Numbered from the stretch's first letter, positions 48,988 to 59,430 are shown. The stretch: DNA of 64,000 nucleotides from Anaerococcus sp. Marseille-P3915 (GCF_900258475.1 NZ_LT984888.1:35596-99595), one strand, 5' to 3'. Notes: generated by a model from the letters alone, not told the origin. Made by a program: numbers and translations.

Positions 48988-49223
48988 CCTTAATTTTCCT
49001 ACAATCCCTTGGACTGATTAATAAAAATTCTTCTAAAAAATTATAGGCTTGTTAACAATTGACTTGTTATGTATATTTATAAAGTTTTGTAAATATTGAT
49101 AATCATACTTCCTAATGAGTAATTTTTCAACATTCTTTATCTTAATTCATTGCCTATATTAAAAGGTCCACCTAGGAGTAGACTTAGTGTTTTAGTACCT
49201 TGTATATAGCATTATAAAAGCTT

Positions 49224-49287
49224 AGGATTGAAATATAAACTTAATATTCATGGTTTCTCCATAAAATATAAGCTAAATTCCAATCCT
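49224..49287 (-). other. Long hairpin between oppA3 and oppB
   Basis: AGGATTG and CAATCCT close a 64-base imperfect hairpin with an inner ATATT/AATAT and ATGG-AGAAA-CCAT. It lacks a clean T run, so it could be a partial terminator or a 3' stabiliser of receptor mRNA. Confidence 0.55.
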
Positions 49288-49357
49288 TTATTAAGAAAAT
49301 TTTACAATGTATAATTAGATATTTTCTTCACTTTTTTCATCCTTGGTGGACTTTATT

Positions 49358-51538
49358 TTATTCTAGGGTCATGGCATTGATCTGATATTCAGATTCCCAA
49401 ATTGGAGTATTGATATCAAAGCCCTTAACCCTTGTTGAATAGCCTGTATGGTATTGGTTAGAGTATAGTGGAATTTCTGGTAGGTAGTCGTTATACCACA
49501 TCTCAAATTTCTCCCAAGTATCTAGGTAGTCTTCGTTATCGCCTGGTTTTGTTTGGCGAAGTTTGACTGTTAGCTCATCTGCTAGAGGGTCATTGGTTTT
49601 TGTCCTGTTGTCAAAGCCTTGGCTGTTGTATTGGTAGTAAGGGTCAAATGGTGTACCAAAGTCTGTTCCCATGTTGAAGGCTGTGTATTCTGCATCTTCT
49701 TTTGGGAAGTTGTAGTATTCAAGTAGGGTTGCAAATGACCCACTTGTTACGTTATATTCCATACCTACTTGCTTAGCATTTACTGGAACTTGGTTAGAGA
49801 TGAGGGTTGTGATTGGCGAATCATCTGAACCGTATTGGTTGACTTGAAGTTTTTTGCCATTTTCATCGTACCTATAGTAATCAAAACCATCTGCATTTTT
49901 AGCAAATTCTTCGTCTGCCTTTGTCTTATCCCATGGAGTTTTGCCGTCTGCTTCAAACTTGTATGGGGTCTTATCAAGTAGACTGTTAGCCTCTTCTAGG
50001 TTTAATTGGTATTTCTTAAATTCTGGATTTAGTTCAAGGTCTGCTCCTCTTTCCTTATACATCCATTGGCTGGTACCATACATACCATTTGTTACTACTC
50101 CATAGCCGCCAGCGTAGGATTGGACGAAGTTATTTCTATCCATTAGGTGAGCGATGGCTTGTCTTACTTCTTTATATTTTGTAGCTCCCCTGTCTGTTAG
50201 GAAGGTCACATTTCCGTAACCATTTCTTTCAAAGGTATTGTAGCCACCAATTTTTCCTTCTTCTGCAGCTTGTCTCATCTGGTCAATCTTTGCTCCATCT
50301 GCTTCAGATTCCCAAATATCTATATCGCCATTTTCTAGGAGGTCTACTGCTATTTTCTTATTTACTGTTTGGAGAATTATGTTTTTGATTGTAGCCTTTT
50401 CGCCTTTGAAGTTGCCAGCATAGTTTTCATTTAGACTTAACTTAACCATGTTGTTTTCAAAAGATTCAAACTTATAAGGTCCTTCTGTTACATTTGGTTT
50501 TATCCTGTATTCGTTAGCATATCTTAGCATTGCATCTTCTATTAATAGCTCTGTAGGGTCTACATCGCCACCTTTCCTAGCTTCTAGCTCTGTTATATTC
50601 TTATCTAACTCTGCCTTAGCTTCTTCGTATTCTTTCTTTTCTTCTTCTGTTACATCTTTTTCTGTTTCTATGAAGGACCAATTTTCCTCAAAGTCTTCCT
50701 TGGCCTTGGCTATTGATGTATCAAGGTTTTTATAATATCTTTTCTTATCCTCATCTGTTACTTGGTAGCCTTCCTTGGCTACAAGTTTTTTACCATCTTT
50801 GGATACTTCTAGATTTTCAGTAATGGCTGCAATTGGGAATGGACCAAAGCCTCTTAGGGCTGCTTCTTCAAAATATGGAAGGTATTCTGCATCTACTGTT
50901 GCCTTGAAGGTGTAGTCATCTACTATTTCAAAACCTGTAAATTCTGGGTTTTTGCCTGCAAAATAATCCTTATATCCTGCTACGGAGTCTGCTCCTACAT
51001 TTGTTGAGCCTGTTACAACTTGGTATTCTGGGTGGGATGTGAGTAGGGAACCAAAGATATAGTTAGCGCTTGTAATTGGTGTGCCATCAGAAAATTTTAG
51101 GTCTTTTTTGATGGTGTAGGTGGTTGTTTCTGATCCATCTTCATTTTTTACAGTTTCTGGCTCTTTTTCAAGAACTGTCATATTATTAATCCACTTGCCA
51201 CCTTCATCTTGAACTACAGTAGAATAGCCATTGTTACCTTCTATACCCATTAGCCTACGAGCCTTGACATCTGTCTTGTTGTTAGTCCAACCTCCGACAA
51301 AGTCTCCATTTATCTCTTCCACACCTATTACTAGAGTATCATCAGATGTTTGCTTGTCAAAATTTCCTATATCTTGACTTTCATCACCAGCTTCTAGACC
51401 ATCTCCGTTAGCATTTGTATCTTCTGTAGATGCTCCATCTACCGGAGCTTTTGTGCTGTCTGTACTAGATCCACACGCTGCAATCGTTACCATTAGGCCT
51501 AAAGCCATCATTGATGAAAAGACTTTTTTTAACTTCAT
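49358..51538 (-). CDS. oppA: Oligopeptide-binding lipoprotein OppA, paralogue 3
   Basis: A 726-residue peptide receptor, lipobox IAACG, then a Thr/Asp-rich linker. Family SBP_bac_5 features include LKFSDGTPITSANYIFG and YKEVRQAIAHLMDRNNFVQS, ending in DINTPIWESEYQINAM. About residues 265-340 carry an extra Glu/Lys helix hairpin (for example EEEKKEYEEAKAELDKNI) not found in ordinary OppA. It is one of three tandem paralogues, each with its own promoter. Confidence 0.92.
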   Translation of the reverse strand: MKLKKVFSSMMALGLMVTIAACGSSTDSTKAPVDGASTEDTNANGDGLEAGDESQDIGNFDKQTSDDTLVIGVEEINGDFVGGWTNNKTDVKARRLMGIEGNNGYSTVVQDEGGKWINNMTVLEKEPETVKNEDGSETTTYTIKKDLKFSDGTPITSANYIFGSLLTSHPEYQVVTGSTNVGADSVAGYKDYFAGKNPEFTGFEIVDDYTFKATVDAEYLPYFEEAALRGFGPFPIAAITENLEVSKDGKKLVAKEGYQVTDEDKKRYYKNLDTSIAKAKEDFEENWSFIETEKDVTEEEKKEYEEAKAELDKNITELEARKGGDVDPTELLIEDAMLRYANEYRIKPNVTEGPYKFESFENNMVKLSLNENYAGNFKGEKATIKNIILQTVNKKIAVDLLENGDIDIWESEADGAKIDQMRQAAEEGKIGGYNTFERNGYGNVTFLTDRGATKYKEVRQAIAHLMDRNNFVQSYAGGYGVVTNGMYGTSQWMYKERGADLELNPEFKKYQLNLEEANSLLDKTPYKFEADGKTPWDKTKADEEFAKNADGFDYYRYDENGKKLQVNQYGSDDSPITTLISNQVPVNAKQVGMEYNVTSGSFATLLEYYNFPKEDAEYTAFNMGTDFGTPFDPYYQYNSQGFDNRTKTNDPLADELTVKLRQTKPGDNEDYLDTWEKFEMWYNDYLPEIPLYSNQYHTGYSTRVKGFDINTPIWESEYQINAMTLE

Positions 51539-51686
51539 TTTTTCCTCCTAAAACTAATAGGATTTTGATTTTATTTTGGAAAGGTTTTTTCTATCATTAG
51601 ATAATATATTTTTTTTGAAATATTATCTTTTATTTTCCCGCTTACCTTCCTTGCAAAATCCTTATTACCATGTGTTTTATACAATA

Positions 51687-51715
51687 ATTGTAAAATATCT
51701 TCATGTTTTTGTCAA
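51687..51715 (-). promoter_or_regulatory. Promoter of oppA3
   Basis: Minus strand: TTGACA (51710-51715), 17 bases, TACAAT (51687-51692). The leader to the gene is about 140 bases. Confidence 0.7.
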
Positions 51716-51937
51716 GGTTTTCCTAAACTTGTTAATCTTTGCCCTATAATTATTAATCATCTTTAAAAGTTTTACATTTTTAAATAAAATCTTATGTCTT
51801 TTATTATATATTTATCCAGAATCTTTGGGATTTGAGGAGGTTAAAGGTATCTATACTTAATTTTTATTTATATTATTAATTTTCACAAGAATTTCATTAT
51901 GAATAAATATTATCTTCCAATAATAAAGATTTCCACA

Positions 51938-51966
51938 TAAAAAGACAAGACTCCTAAGAGTCCTGC
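51938..51966 (-). terminator. Terminator of oppA2
   Basis: CAGGACTC-TTAG-GAGTCTTG on the minus strand followed by TCTTTTT. Confidence 0.75.
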
Positions 51967-51980
51967 CTTTGTTGTTTTGC

Positions 51981-54176
51981 TTATTTTTCGATTGACATAG
52001 CGTTGATTTGGTATTCAGATTCCCAAACTGGTGTGTTGATATCAAATCCTTTTACTCTCTTTGTGTAACCTGTGTGGTATTGGTTAGCATAAAGTGGGAT
52101 TTCTGGTAGATAGTCGTTGTACCACATTTGGAATTCTTCCCAAGTATCTAGGTATCCTTCTTTATTGTCTGAATCTGTTTGACGAAGTTTAACTGTGATT
52201 TCGTCAGCTTTTGGATCGTTTGTTCTTGTTGTGTTGTTTGATCCTTTTGAGTTGTATTGGTACCATGGGTCAAATGGTGTACCGAAGTTTGAACCCATGT
52301 TGAATGCTGTATATTCTGCATCTTCTTTAGGGAAGTTGTAGTATTCAAGTAGGGTTGCAAATGAACCTGCTGTTACATTGTATTCCATACCTACTTGTTT
52401 AGCATTTACTGGTACTTGGTTTGAGATTAGGGTTGTGATTGGTGATTCATCAGAACCATATTGGTTTACTTGAAGTTTCTTTCCATTTTCATCGTATCTA
52501 TAGTAATCAAAACTATCTGCATTTGCCTTGAATGCTTCTTCAGCTTTTGCCTTATCCCAAGGTGTTTTACCATCTTTTTCAAATTTGAATGGTGTCTTAT
52601 CTAATAGGTTATTAGCTTCATCAAGGTTTAGTTGGTATTTCTTGAATTTAGGATTTGCTTCTAGGTCAGCTCCTCTTTCCTTGTACATCCATTGGCTTGT
52701 ACCATACATACCATTTGTTACTACACCGTAACCACCAGCGAATGATTGTACGAAGTTGTTTCTGTCCATTAAGTGAGCGATTGCTTGTCTAACTTCTTTG
52801 TATTTTGTAGCTCCCCTATCAGTTAAAAATGTTACGTTACCATAACCATTTCTTTCATAGGTGTTGTAACCACCGATTTTACCTTGGTCTGCAGCAGCTC
52901 TCATTTGGTCGATCTTAGCACCTTCAGATTCGCCTTCCCAAAGGTCGATGTCACCATTTTCAAGTAGGTCTACTGCTATTTTGTTATTTACTGTTTGTAG
53001 GATTACGTGTGGTATAGTTGCTTTTTCACCTCTAAAGTTACCAGCATAGTTTTCGTTTAGGCTTAGTTTGATCATATTGTTTGCAAATGATTCAAATTTG
53101 TATGGACCTGCTACTACAGTTGGTTTTAATCTGTATTCGTTGTATTCTTTTTGCATTGCCTCTTCTATTAGCATAGAAGTTGGGTCAATTTCGCCTGTTT
53201 TTCTCTTTTCAAGGTCTGCTACCTTTGCATCATTAGCTTGTTTAGCTTCTTCATAAGCTTTTTTCTCATCTTCTTTTGCATCAGCAGCTGGTTCTGGATT
53301 GTTTTCCTTGAAGTCTTCGTTTGCCTTAGCTATTTGAGTATCAATGTTTTTGATATATTGAGCTTTCTCATCTTCTGATGGTGTATATCCATCTTTTGCT
53401 ACTATCTTATTTCCTTCTTTAGATACGGTTAGGTTTTCAGATACAGCATGGATTGGGTATGGACCGTAGCCTTTTAGGGCTGCTGACTCATAATATGGTA
53501 AAAATGATGCTGCTACAGTGATTTTAAATGTGTAGTCATCAACTTTTTCTAGACCATCAAATGTGTCTTTGTCGCCATTCTTGTATGCTTCGTAGCCATT
53601 TAGTGAGTCATCACCAATTGATGTTGATCCTGTTACTAGCTGGTATGAAGGATATGTGTGAAGTAGGGAACCAAATATATAGTTATCTGCATTTATTGGT
53701 GTTCCATCAGACCATTTCAAATCTTTTTTGATTGTGAAGGTTGTTGTTTCTGTTCCATCAGCATTTTTAACTATTTCAGGTTCTTTTTCTAGGACAGTCA
53801 TGTTGTTAACCCATTGACCGCTTTCATCTTGAACAACTGTTCCATATCCGTTGTTTCCTTCGATACCCATGTATCTACGAGCCTTTACGTCTGTTGCGTT
53901 GTTTGTCCAACCTTGGATAAAATCTCCGTTGATTTCACCAACACCTACTACTAAGGTGTCATCTGATGTTTGTTTGTCAAATGATTCTAGTTCAGCCTTA
54001 TCATCAGCTGCTTTTTCTTCACCATCAGCTGGAGCTTCTTTATTATCAGCAGGAGCTTCTGCTGCTTTGTCGTCAGCTTTTTTGTCAGCGTCTTTTGCTG
54101 TGTCTCCACCACAAGCAACTAAAGTTGTCGCTAGGCCTAGAGCCATAAGTGATGAGAATACTTTTTTCATTTTCAT
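51981..54176 (-). CDS. oppA: Oligopeptide-binding lipoprotein OppA, paralogue 2
   Basis: A 731-residue receptor closely similar to its neighbours in the C-terminal two thirds. Lipobox VACG, then an Ala/Asp/Lys-rich linker (about 25-60). The central helical insert reads EPAADAKEDEKKAYEEAK and is more divergent than the rest. It has its own promoter and terminator, so it can be dosed separately from the permease genes. Confidence 0.92.
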   Translation of the reverse strand: MKMKKVFSSLMALGLATTLVACGGDTAKDADKKADDKAAEAPADNKEAPADGEEKAADDKAELESFDKQTSDDTLVVGVGEINGDFIQGWTNNATDVKARRYMGIEGNNGYGTVVQDESGQWVNNMTVLEKEPEIVKNADGTETTTFTIKKDLKWSDGTPINADNYIFGSLLHTYPSYQLVTGSTSIGDDSLNGYEAYKNGDKDTFDGLEKVDDYTFKITVAASFLPYYESAALKGYGPYPIHAVSENLTVSKEGNKIVAKDGYTPSEDEKAQYIKNIDTQIAKANEDFKENNPEPAADAKEDEKKAYEEAKQANDAKVADLEKRKTGEIDPTSMLIEEAMQKEYNEYRLKPTVVAGPYKFESFANNMIKLSLNENYAGNFRGEKATIPHVILQTVNNKIAVDLLENGDIDLWEGESEGAKIDQMRAAADQGKIGGYNTYERNGYGNVTFLTDRGATKYKEVRQAIAHLMDRNNFVQSFAGGYGVVTNGMYGTSQWMYKERGADLEANPKFKKYQLNLDEANNLLDKTPFKFEKDGKTPWDKAKAEEAFKANADSFDYYRYDENGKKLQVNQYGSDESPITTLISNQVPVNAKQVGMEYNVTAGSFATLLEYYNFPKEDAEYTAFNMGSNFGTPFDPWYQYNSKGSNNTTRTNDPKADEITVKLRQTDSDNKEGYLDTWEEFQMWYNDYLPEIPLYANQYHTGYTKRVKGFDINTPVWESEYQINAMSIEK

Positions 54177-54219
54177 AGTTTTCCCCCTAAAAAATTAAGT
54201 AACTTTTTTATAGTATAAT

Positions 54220-54248
54220 ATTTTATTCTATTAAACCGATTTTGTCAA
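54220..54248 (-). promoter_or_regulatory. Promoter of oppA2
   Basis: Minus strand: TTGACA (54243-54248), 17 bases, TAAAAT (54220-54225). Confidence 0.8.
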
Positions 54249-54469
54249 GTTTGTTAGCGTTTTACTTTTCGCTTTTATGAATATTTATTCTATAACTTCG
54301 TCATGTTTTCAAGGAATTTGTTATTTATTATTGCAAGTTCTTTCATTTCTAGTTAGTTCTTTAGCTAGCTAAACGCATTATTTTAAGCTTATCTTAAGCT
54401 TGGCTAGGAAATGTTATCCCCATGAAGGGATTAGGATATTATTGAATATTATACAAGAAAATTCCACAA

Positions 54470-54494
54470 CAAAAGCAAGGATAAATCCTTGCTT
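54470..54494 (-). terminator. Terminator of oppA1
   Basis: GCAAGGA-TTTA-TCCTTGC on the minus strand followed by TTTTGTTGT. Confidence 0.8.
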
Positions 54495-54522
54495 TGTTGT
54501 GTACTTAATTTATTGAGGGTGA

Positions 54523-56736
54523 TTAATTTTCTAAGCTCATTGCGTTGATTTGATATTCAGATTCCCAAACTGGTGTGTTGATATCAAAGCCTTTTACCCT
54601 CTTAGAGTAACCTGAGTGGTATTGGTTTGAATATAATGGGATTTCTGGTAGATAGTCGTTGTACCATTTTTCAAATTCTTCCCAAGTATCTAGATAACCT
54701 TCCTTATCATCTGGGTCTGTTTGACGTAGCTTAACTGTTAGTTCATCTGCCTTTGGATCATTTGTCCTTGTCATATTATCAGAACCTTTTGAGTTGTATT
54801 GATACCAAGGATCAAATGGTGTACCAAAGCTTAAGCCCATGTTGAAGACTGTATATTCAGCATCTTCTTTTGGATGGTAGTAGTAATCTAGGAGGGTTGC
54901 AAAGGATCCTGCTGTTACGTTATATTCCATACCAACTTGCTTAGCATTTACTGGGACTTGGTTTGAGATTAGGGTTGTGATCGGTGATTCATCAGAACCG
55001 TATTGGTTTACTTGAAGTTTCTTACCATTTTCATCATACCTATAGTAATCAAAACCATCTGGATTTTTAGCATATTCTTCATCAGCTTTTGCCTTATCCC
55101 AAGGAGTCTTACCATCTTTTTCAAATTTAAATGGTGTTTTATCTAATAATTCATTTGCTTTTTCTAGGTTTAGGGTGTATTTATTAAAGTCATCAGAAGC
55201 TTCTAGGTCTGCTCCTCTTTCCTTATACATCCATTGGCTGGTACCGTACATACCATTTGTTACTACTCCGTAGCCACCTGCAAATGATTGAACATATGAG
55301 TTTCTATCCATTAGGTGGGCGATTGCTTGTCTTACTTCCTTATATTTTGTAGTTCCCCTGTCTGTTAGGAATACTACGTTACCATAACCATTTCTCTCAA
55401 ATGTATTGTAACCACCGATTTTGCCTTCATCAGCTGCAGCTCTCATTTGATCAATTAGAGCACCTTCAGCTTCAGATTCCCAAAGATCGATGTCACCATT
55501 TTCAAGTAAGTCAACAGCTATCTTACTATTTACATATTGAACTATTACATGTGGTATGGTTGCTTTTTCACCCTTGAAGTTGCCTGCGTAGTTTTCGTTT
55601 AGGCTTAATTTTGCCATGTTATTTTCATAAGAATCAAACTTGTATGGACCACAAGAAACTGTTGGTTTTATCCTATATTCGTTGAATTCTTTTTGCATAG
55701 CTTCTTCTATTAGCATGCTTGTTGGATCTATATCGCCTGACTTACGGCTTTCAAGGTCTGCTACCTTTTTGTCATTTTCTGCCTTAGCTTCTTCGTAGGC
55801 CTTCTTTTCATCTTCACTTGCATCATCTTTTGGTGCTGGATTTTGTTCATTGAAGTCCTCATTAGTCTTAGCTATTTGAGCATCGATGTTTTCTATATAT
55901 TTTTTCTTCTCATCTTCTGTTGGCTTATAGCCATCTTTTGCAACTATCTTATTTCCTTCTTTGGCTACTTCGATATTATCAGCTATAGCGTGAATTGGGA
56001 AAGGTGAAACTTGTTTTAGGAAGGCTGATTCATAATATGGTAGGTATGAAGCATCAGTTGTAACCTTAAATGTATAATCATCAACTTTTTCAAGACCTTC
56101 AAACTTGTCATCATCTCCACCCTTGTAAGCCTCATAACCCTTTACAGAGTCTGCACCTATAGTAAAGGCTCCTGTTACCAATTGATAAGAAGGATAAGTG
56201 TGGAATAACATATCGAAAAGATAGTTATCTGCTGTTATAGGTTGTCCATCTGACCACTTCAAATCTTTTTTGATTGTGAAAGTTGTTGTTTCAGATCCAT
56301 CTTCATTTTTAACTGTCTCTGGTTCTTTTTCAAGAACAGTCATATTTGCTTGCCATTGGCCGCCTTCATCTTGTACCATTGTCAGGTAAGCATTATTACC
56401 TTCTGTACCTATGTAGCGTCTAACCTTAACATCGTAAGAGTTATTTGACCAAGAACCGTAGAAGTCCCCGCTCATCTCAGATGTACCTACTACTAATGTG
56501 TCATCTGCTGTTTGTTTGTCGAAGTTATCTAGTTCTGCTTTTTCATCATCAGAAAGAGCATTTTCATCAGCATCTTTAGCATCTTTGTCGTCTTTTTTAT
56601 CTGCTGCTTGATCTACTGCTTGATCATCTTTCTTATCAGCAGCGTCGTCTTTTTTAGCGTCATCTCCACCACAGGCAGCAAGGGTTGCTGCAAGGCCAAG
56701 GGCCATCATGGTCGAGAATATTTTTTTCATTTTCAT
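54523..56736 (-). CDS. oppA: Oligopeptide-binding lipoprotein OppA, paralogue 1
   Basis: A 737-residue receptor, first of the tandem trio. Lipobox AACG is followed by a very acidic/basic Lys-Asp linker (about residues 24-65). Conserved peptide-receptor core as in the other two, including LKWSDGQPITADNYLFD and WKYNDYLPEIPLYSNQ-like (EKWYNDYLPEIPLYSNQYH). The helical insert (EQNPAPKDDASEDEKKAYEE) is shared. The three differ mostly in the N-terminal lobe, where the peptide side chains would be read, hinting at different peptide preferences. Confidence 0.92.
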   Translation of the reverse strand: MKMKKIFSTMMALGLAATLAACGGDDAKKDDAADKKDDQAVDQAADKKDDKDAKDADENALSDDEKAELDNFDKQTADDTLVVGTSEMSGDFYGSWSNNSYDVKVRRYIGTEGNNAYLTMVQDEGGQWQANMTVLEKEPETVKNEDGSETTTFTIKKDLKWSDGQPITADNYLFDMLFHTYPSYQLVTGAFTIGADSVKGYEAYKGGDDDKFEGLEKVDDYTFKVTTDASYLPYYESAFLKQVSPFPIHAIADNIEVAKEGNKIVAKDGYKPTEDEKKKYIENIDAQIAKTNEDFNEQNPAPKDDASEDEKKAYEEAKAENDKKVADLESRKSGDIDPTSMLIEEAMQKEFNEYRIKPTVSCGPYKFDSYENNMAKLSLNENYAGNFKGEKATIPHVIVQYVNSKIAVDLLENGDIDLWESEAEGALIDQMRAAADEGKIGGYNTFERNGYGNVVFLTDRGTTKYKEVRQAIAHLMDRNSYVQSFAGGYGVVTNGMYGTSQWMYKERGADLEASDDFNKYTLNLEKANELLDKTPFKFEKDGKTPWDKAKADEEYAKNPDGFDYYRYDENGKKLQVNQYGSDESPITTLISNQVPVNAKQVGMEYNVTAGSFATLLDYYYHPKEDAEYTVFNMGLSFGTPFDPWYQYNSKGSDNMTRTNDPKADELTVKLRQTDPDDKEGYLDTWEEFEKWYNDYLPEIPLYSNQYHSGYSKRVKGFDINTPVWESEYQINAMSLEN

Positions 56737-56772
56737 TTTTATTCCCCCATTTAATAACTTTTCTTGTTTAGT

Positions 56773-56801
56773 ATTTTATCCTGATAATATAGTTTTGTCA
56801 A
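56773..56801 (-). promoter_or_regulatory. Promoter of oppA1
   Basis: Minus strand: TTGACA (56796-56801), 17 bases, TAAAAT (56773-56778). Confidence 0.8.
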
Positions 56802-57029
56802 GTAGTGTTTTGAATTTATTTTTATATTAAGGAATAATAATGCAATTTCACTCTAAATTTTCAAGGTCTTTGCAATTAATAATGCAAGTTTTTACATTTA
56901 CTTGTGGGTGTTATCAAGCTAAATCTTTATTTTTAGCCCAAGATTTATAAAATCTTCTATAAGCTTGGGTTTATTATTTCATTCTTAAATCTGGATAATA
57001 TTCATGATTTTTTTTAAAAATTTTATAAA

Positions 57030-57072
57030 AAAATAGAGCAGATTAAAGTCAAATAGTCAACCTGCTCTATGA
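57030..57072 (-). terminator. Terminator-like hairpin in the gap upstream of oppA1
   Basis: ATAGAGCAG and CTGCTCTAT enclose a 23-base loop, followed on the minus strand by TTTTTTT. The cell-wall gene just upstream has its own terminator, so this may stop read-through. Confidence 0.65.
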
Positions 57073-57180
57073 ATATAGATTTAAGTTCTACAAAAGTTTT
57101 TTAAAGATAAAATAAATTCAATACAAGGGGGATTTTATTTTCATCAATTGAAAGTTAATCAAAAATTTTTTCACTAATAA

Positions 57181-57205
57181 AAAACTAGCCCCTAAGGACT
57201 AGTCT
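57181..57205 (-). terminator. Terminator of the cell-wall amidase gene
   Basis: ACTAG/CTAGT with an inner CC/GG step, then six T on the minus strand. Confidence 0.75.
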
Positions 57206-57211
57206 TTAATA

Positions 57212-59167
57212 TTATTTTTTATCTACGAATATTCTGCTTGATTTGGCTCCAACAAGTCTGTAGTATTTTACAGGTCTGCCTGAAGCATCTCCCATTCTTC
57301 CTTTTCTAGGTGTTACTCTCACTCCGTTGTCTGAGTAATTCATATGGATTATGGAGTCATTTTGTTTGTTTAAGATGAAGCCTGTATGACCACCTGCTCC
57401 TAGGGACTGACCTGGATTACCTGCTACGAATATATCACCGTAGTCGATTTCATTTTCTTTTATTTCATACATTACTTCGCCCTTTGCACCCATGGCAAAT
57501 AGGGTTTCAGTATTTCCTACGTAGGCATCAGATTTTAGGAAACCTCCGTAGATTAGAGCTCTGTATACAGCTGATGAGCAGTCTGCTTGTGTTTCTGTAT
57601 TTCTTCCAGCACCCATATTATAGGTCATATTTTTGTTTTTTGCTTGGAACATCCAGTCCATGACTGTGTCGATATTTCTATCGCCTTTTACTTCAAAGCC
57701 TGTTCTTCTTGCAAGACCTTTATCATCTGTTGTGTATTCTAATCCATTTTGTAGGTATTTAGAATTTCTAACTAGACCATTATCATCAAAGCAATAGGTC
57801 TTGCCTTCTATATCCCAGATACCCTTTTGGATATAGCCATTTGCATTGGTGTGGAAGGTTTTGCCTTCGTGTGTTACCCATGCATCTTTTGGATTTGTTG
57901 CTACTCCGCGATTGTCAATTTCAAAGAATTTACCATTTGCTAGGGCAGTTTTTCCTGTAATCATTACTCCGGTTTTATGATCGAATACATAGGTGTTATT
58001 ATTTATCTCTTGAACATTTTTTACAATCTTACCATCTTTATCTGTTCTATATGTTAGACCATCTATGGCTAGCCATTCGTTCTTTGGATTTGTTACTAGT
58101 CCTGTTGCATTTACTGTGTAGTATTTGTCATTTAGGATTAGTTTTTTATTGGTTTGAAGCTTACCGCTATTGTCAAACATGTAGTCGGCATTTCCAATTT
58201 TGGTAATTCCTCTAGCTATAGAACCATCATTTTGGGTACGATATATCGCACCGCTGATATTAACCCATTTGTTAGGGGCTGTCTTCATTTGGCCAAGCCT
58301 ATTTACTTCATAATAAGTATTTTGGGTTACTAGCTTTTGGTTTCTTTGTAGGACTCCTTCATTATCAAAGTAATATTTTTGATCTTTGATTTGAGTGATT
58401 CCCTTTGTTATAGAGCCATCCTTGCCATTGTAGTAGATGCTTTTGCCTACATTTAGCCAAGAATTTCTAGGGTTTGATAGGGACCCTGTTTTATCTGCCC
58501 TATAAATCCTATCTTTTACTTTGATAGATTCATTTTTAACTAGTTTATTATTTCTAAAGTAGTTTATCTTGCCCTTATTTTTGACAAAATAACCACTTGT
58601 GCTTGGTGCATAATATTTCTTTTCTTCTATTTGAGTTTGGCTATTATGAATAGTATTTGTAGCTTCATTGCTAACTTCGCTCTTGTTTACTTCAGGTATG
58701 CTTAAATCTGAATTATCATAATAAATTACATTAGCAAGCTTCTTAGGGCTTTGTCCAAAAATTTGATCTAAGTCATCAGAGCTTTGATCTGCTTGTTGAT
58801 TTTCATCTACAGAAGGAGCTTGACTTGCCTTATCATCGACTAATTGTTTATTTTCCAGAGAGATTTTTCCATCAGAAATAGAAGCCTCTTCTGGCTTGTT
58901 TGCCACTGGCTCAATTTTAGTATCTATTTCAGACTCTGCTGGCTTTGCATCTTGGTTTTCTGCTGCCTGGTCTGTATTTGTTTGAACTTTCGTGAAATTT
59001 TCACTTGTAATAAGTTCACTATTATCAGAACTGTCAATACTCTCCTTTAAATCTAGCTTATAATCATTTTTAAACTCTTCGCTAGCGTAAGTTTTATCAG
59101 TCAATAAGAAAGCTTGCGAAATAAGAAATGATGAGGCGAGTAGGACAGTTTTATTGATTTTTTTCAT
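57212..59167 (-). CDS. Secreted cell-wall-binding peptidoglycan amidase
   Basis: About 651 residues. I start it at the ATG at 59167: GAGGTAA precedes it and it opens a clear signal peptide (KKINKTVLLASSFLISQAFL, cut near TYA). After an acidic Ser/Glu/Gln-rich stretch come about ten repeats of 20-25 residues resembling choline/cell-wall-binding units (xxYYFDNEGVLQ, xxYRTDKDGKI). The C-terminal domain matches phage Amidase_5 hydrolases: ADCSSAVYRALIYGG with the catalytic Cys near residue 532, and LGAGGHTGFIL with the histidine. It probably cuts peptidoglycan at the surface, as an autolysin. Confidence 0.88.
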   Translation of the reverse strand: MKKINKTVLLASSFLISQAFLLTDKTYASEEFKNDYKLDLKESIDSSDNSELITSENFTKVQTNTDQAAENQDAKPAESEIDTKIEPVANKPEEASISDGKISLENKQLVDDKASQAPSVDENQQADQSSDDLDQIFGQSPKKLANVIYYDNSDLSIPEVNKSEVSNEATNTIHNSQTQIEEKKYYAPSTSGYFVKNKGKINYFRNNKLVKNESIKVKDRIYRADKTGSLSNPRNSWLNVGKSIYYNGKDGSITKGITQIKDQKYYFDNEGVLQRNQKLVTQNTYYEVNRLGQMKTAPNKWVNISGAIYRTQNDGSIARGITKIGNADYMFDNSGKLQTNKKLILNDKYYTVNATGLVTNPKNEWLAIDGLTYRTDKDGKIVKNVQEINNNTYVFDHKTGVMITGKTALANGKFFEIDNRGVATNPKDAWVTHEGKTFHTNANGYIQKGIWDIEGKTYCFDDNGLVRNSKYLQNGLEYTTDDKGLARRTGFEVKGDRNIDTVMDWMFQAKNKNMTYNMGAGRNTETQADCSSAVYRALIYGGFLKSDAYVGNTETLFAMGAKGEVMYEIKENEIDYGDIFVAGNPGQSLGAGGHTGFILNKQNDSIIHMNYSDNGVRVTPRKGRMGDASGRPVKYYRLVGAKSSRIFVDKK

Positions 59168-59235
59168 TGTCTTTACCTCACTTTTTGTTACAAATAATTT
59201 ACAAAAATATAGTCTTTTACTCAAATTCTATTCCT

Positions 59236-59264
59236 ATTATATAACAAAGCGGAAAAAATTGCAA
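59236..59264 (-). promoter_or_regulatory. Promoter of the cell-wall amidase gene
   Basis: Minus strand: TTGCAA (59259-59264), 17 bases, TATAAT (59236-59241). Confidence 0.75.
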
Positions 59265-59430
59265 CAAAAAGGTTACAAATTTGTTAAAATTGGTGATTTT
59301 TTTTTCTAAAATACATAAGAACGATAAAGAAGAAGGGGCTTATCTTTTAAAACAACTTTAAAAATGGTATGATTGTATAAGAAAAACCTATCACATATTA
59401 TCAAAAAATTGAAATAAAGAGAGGATAAGC

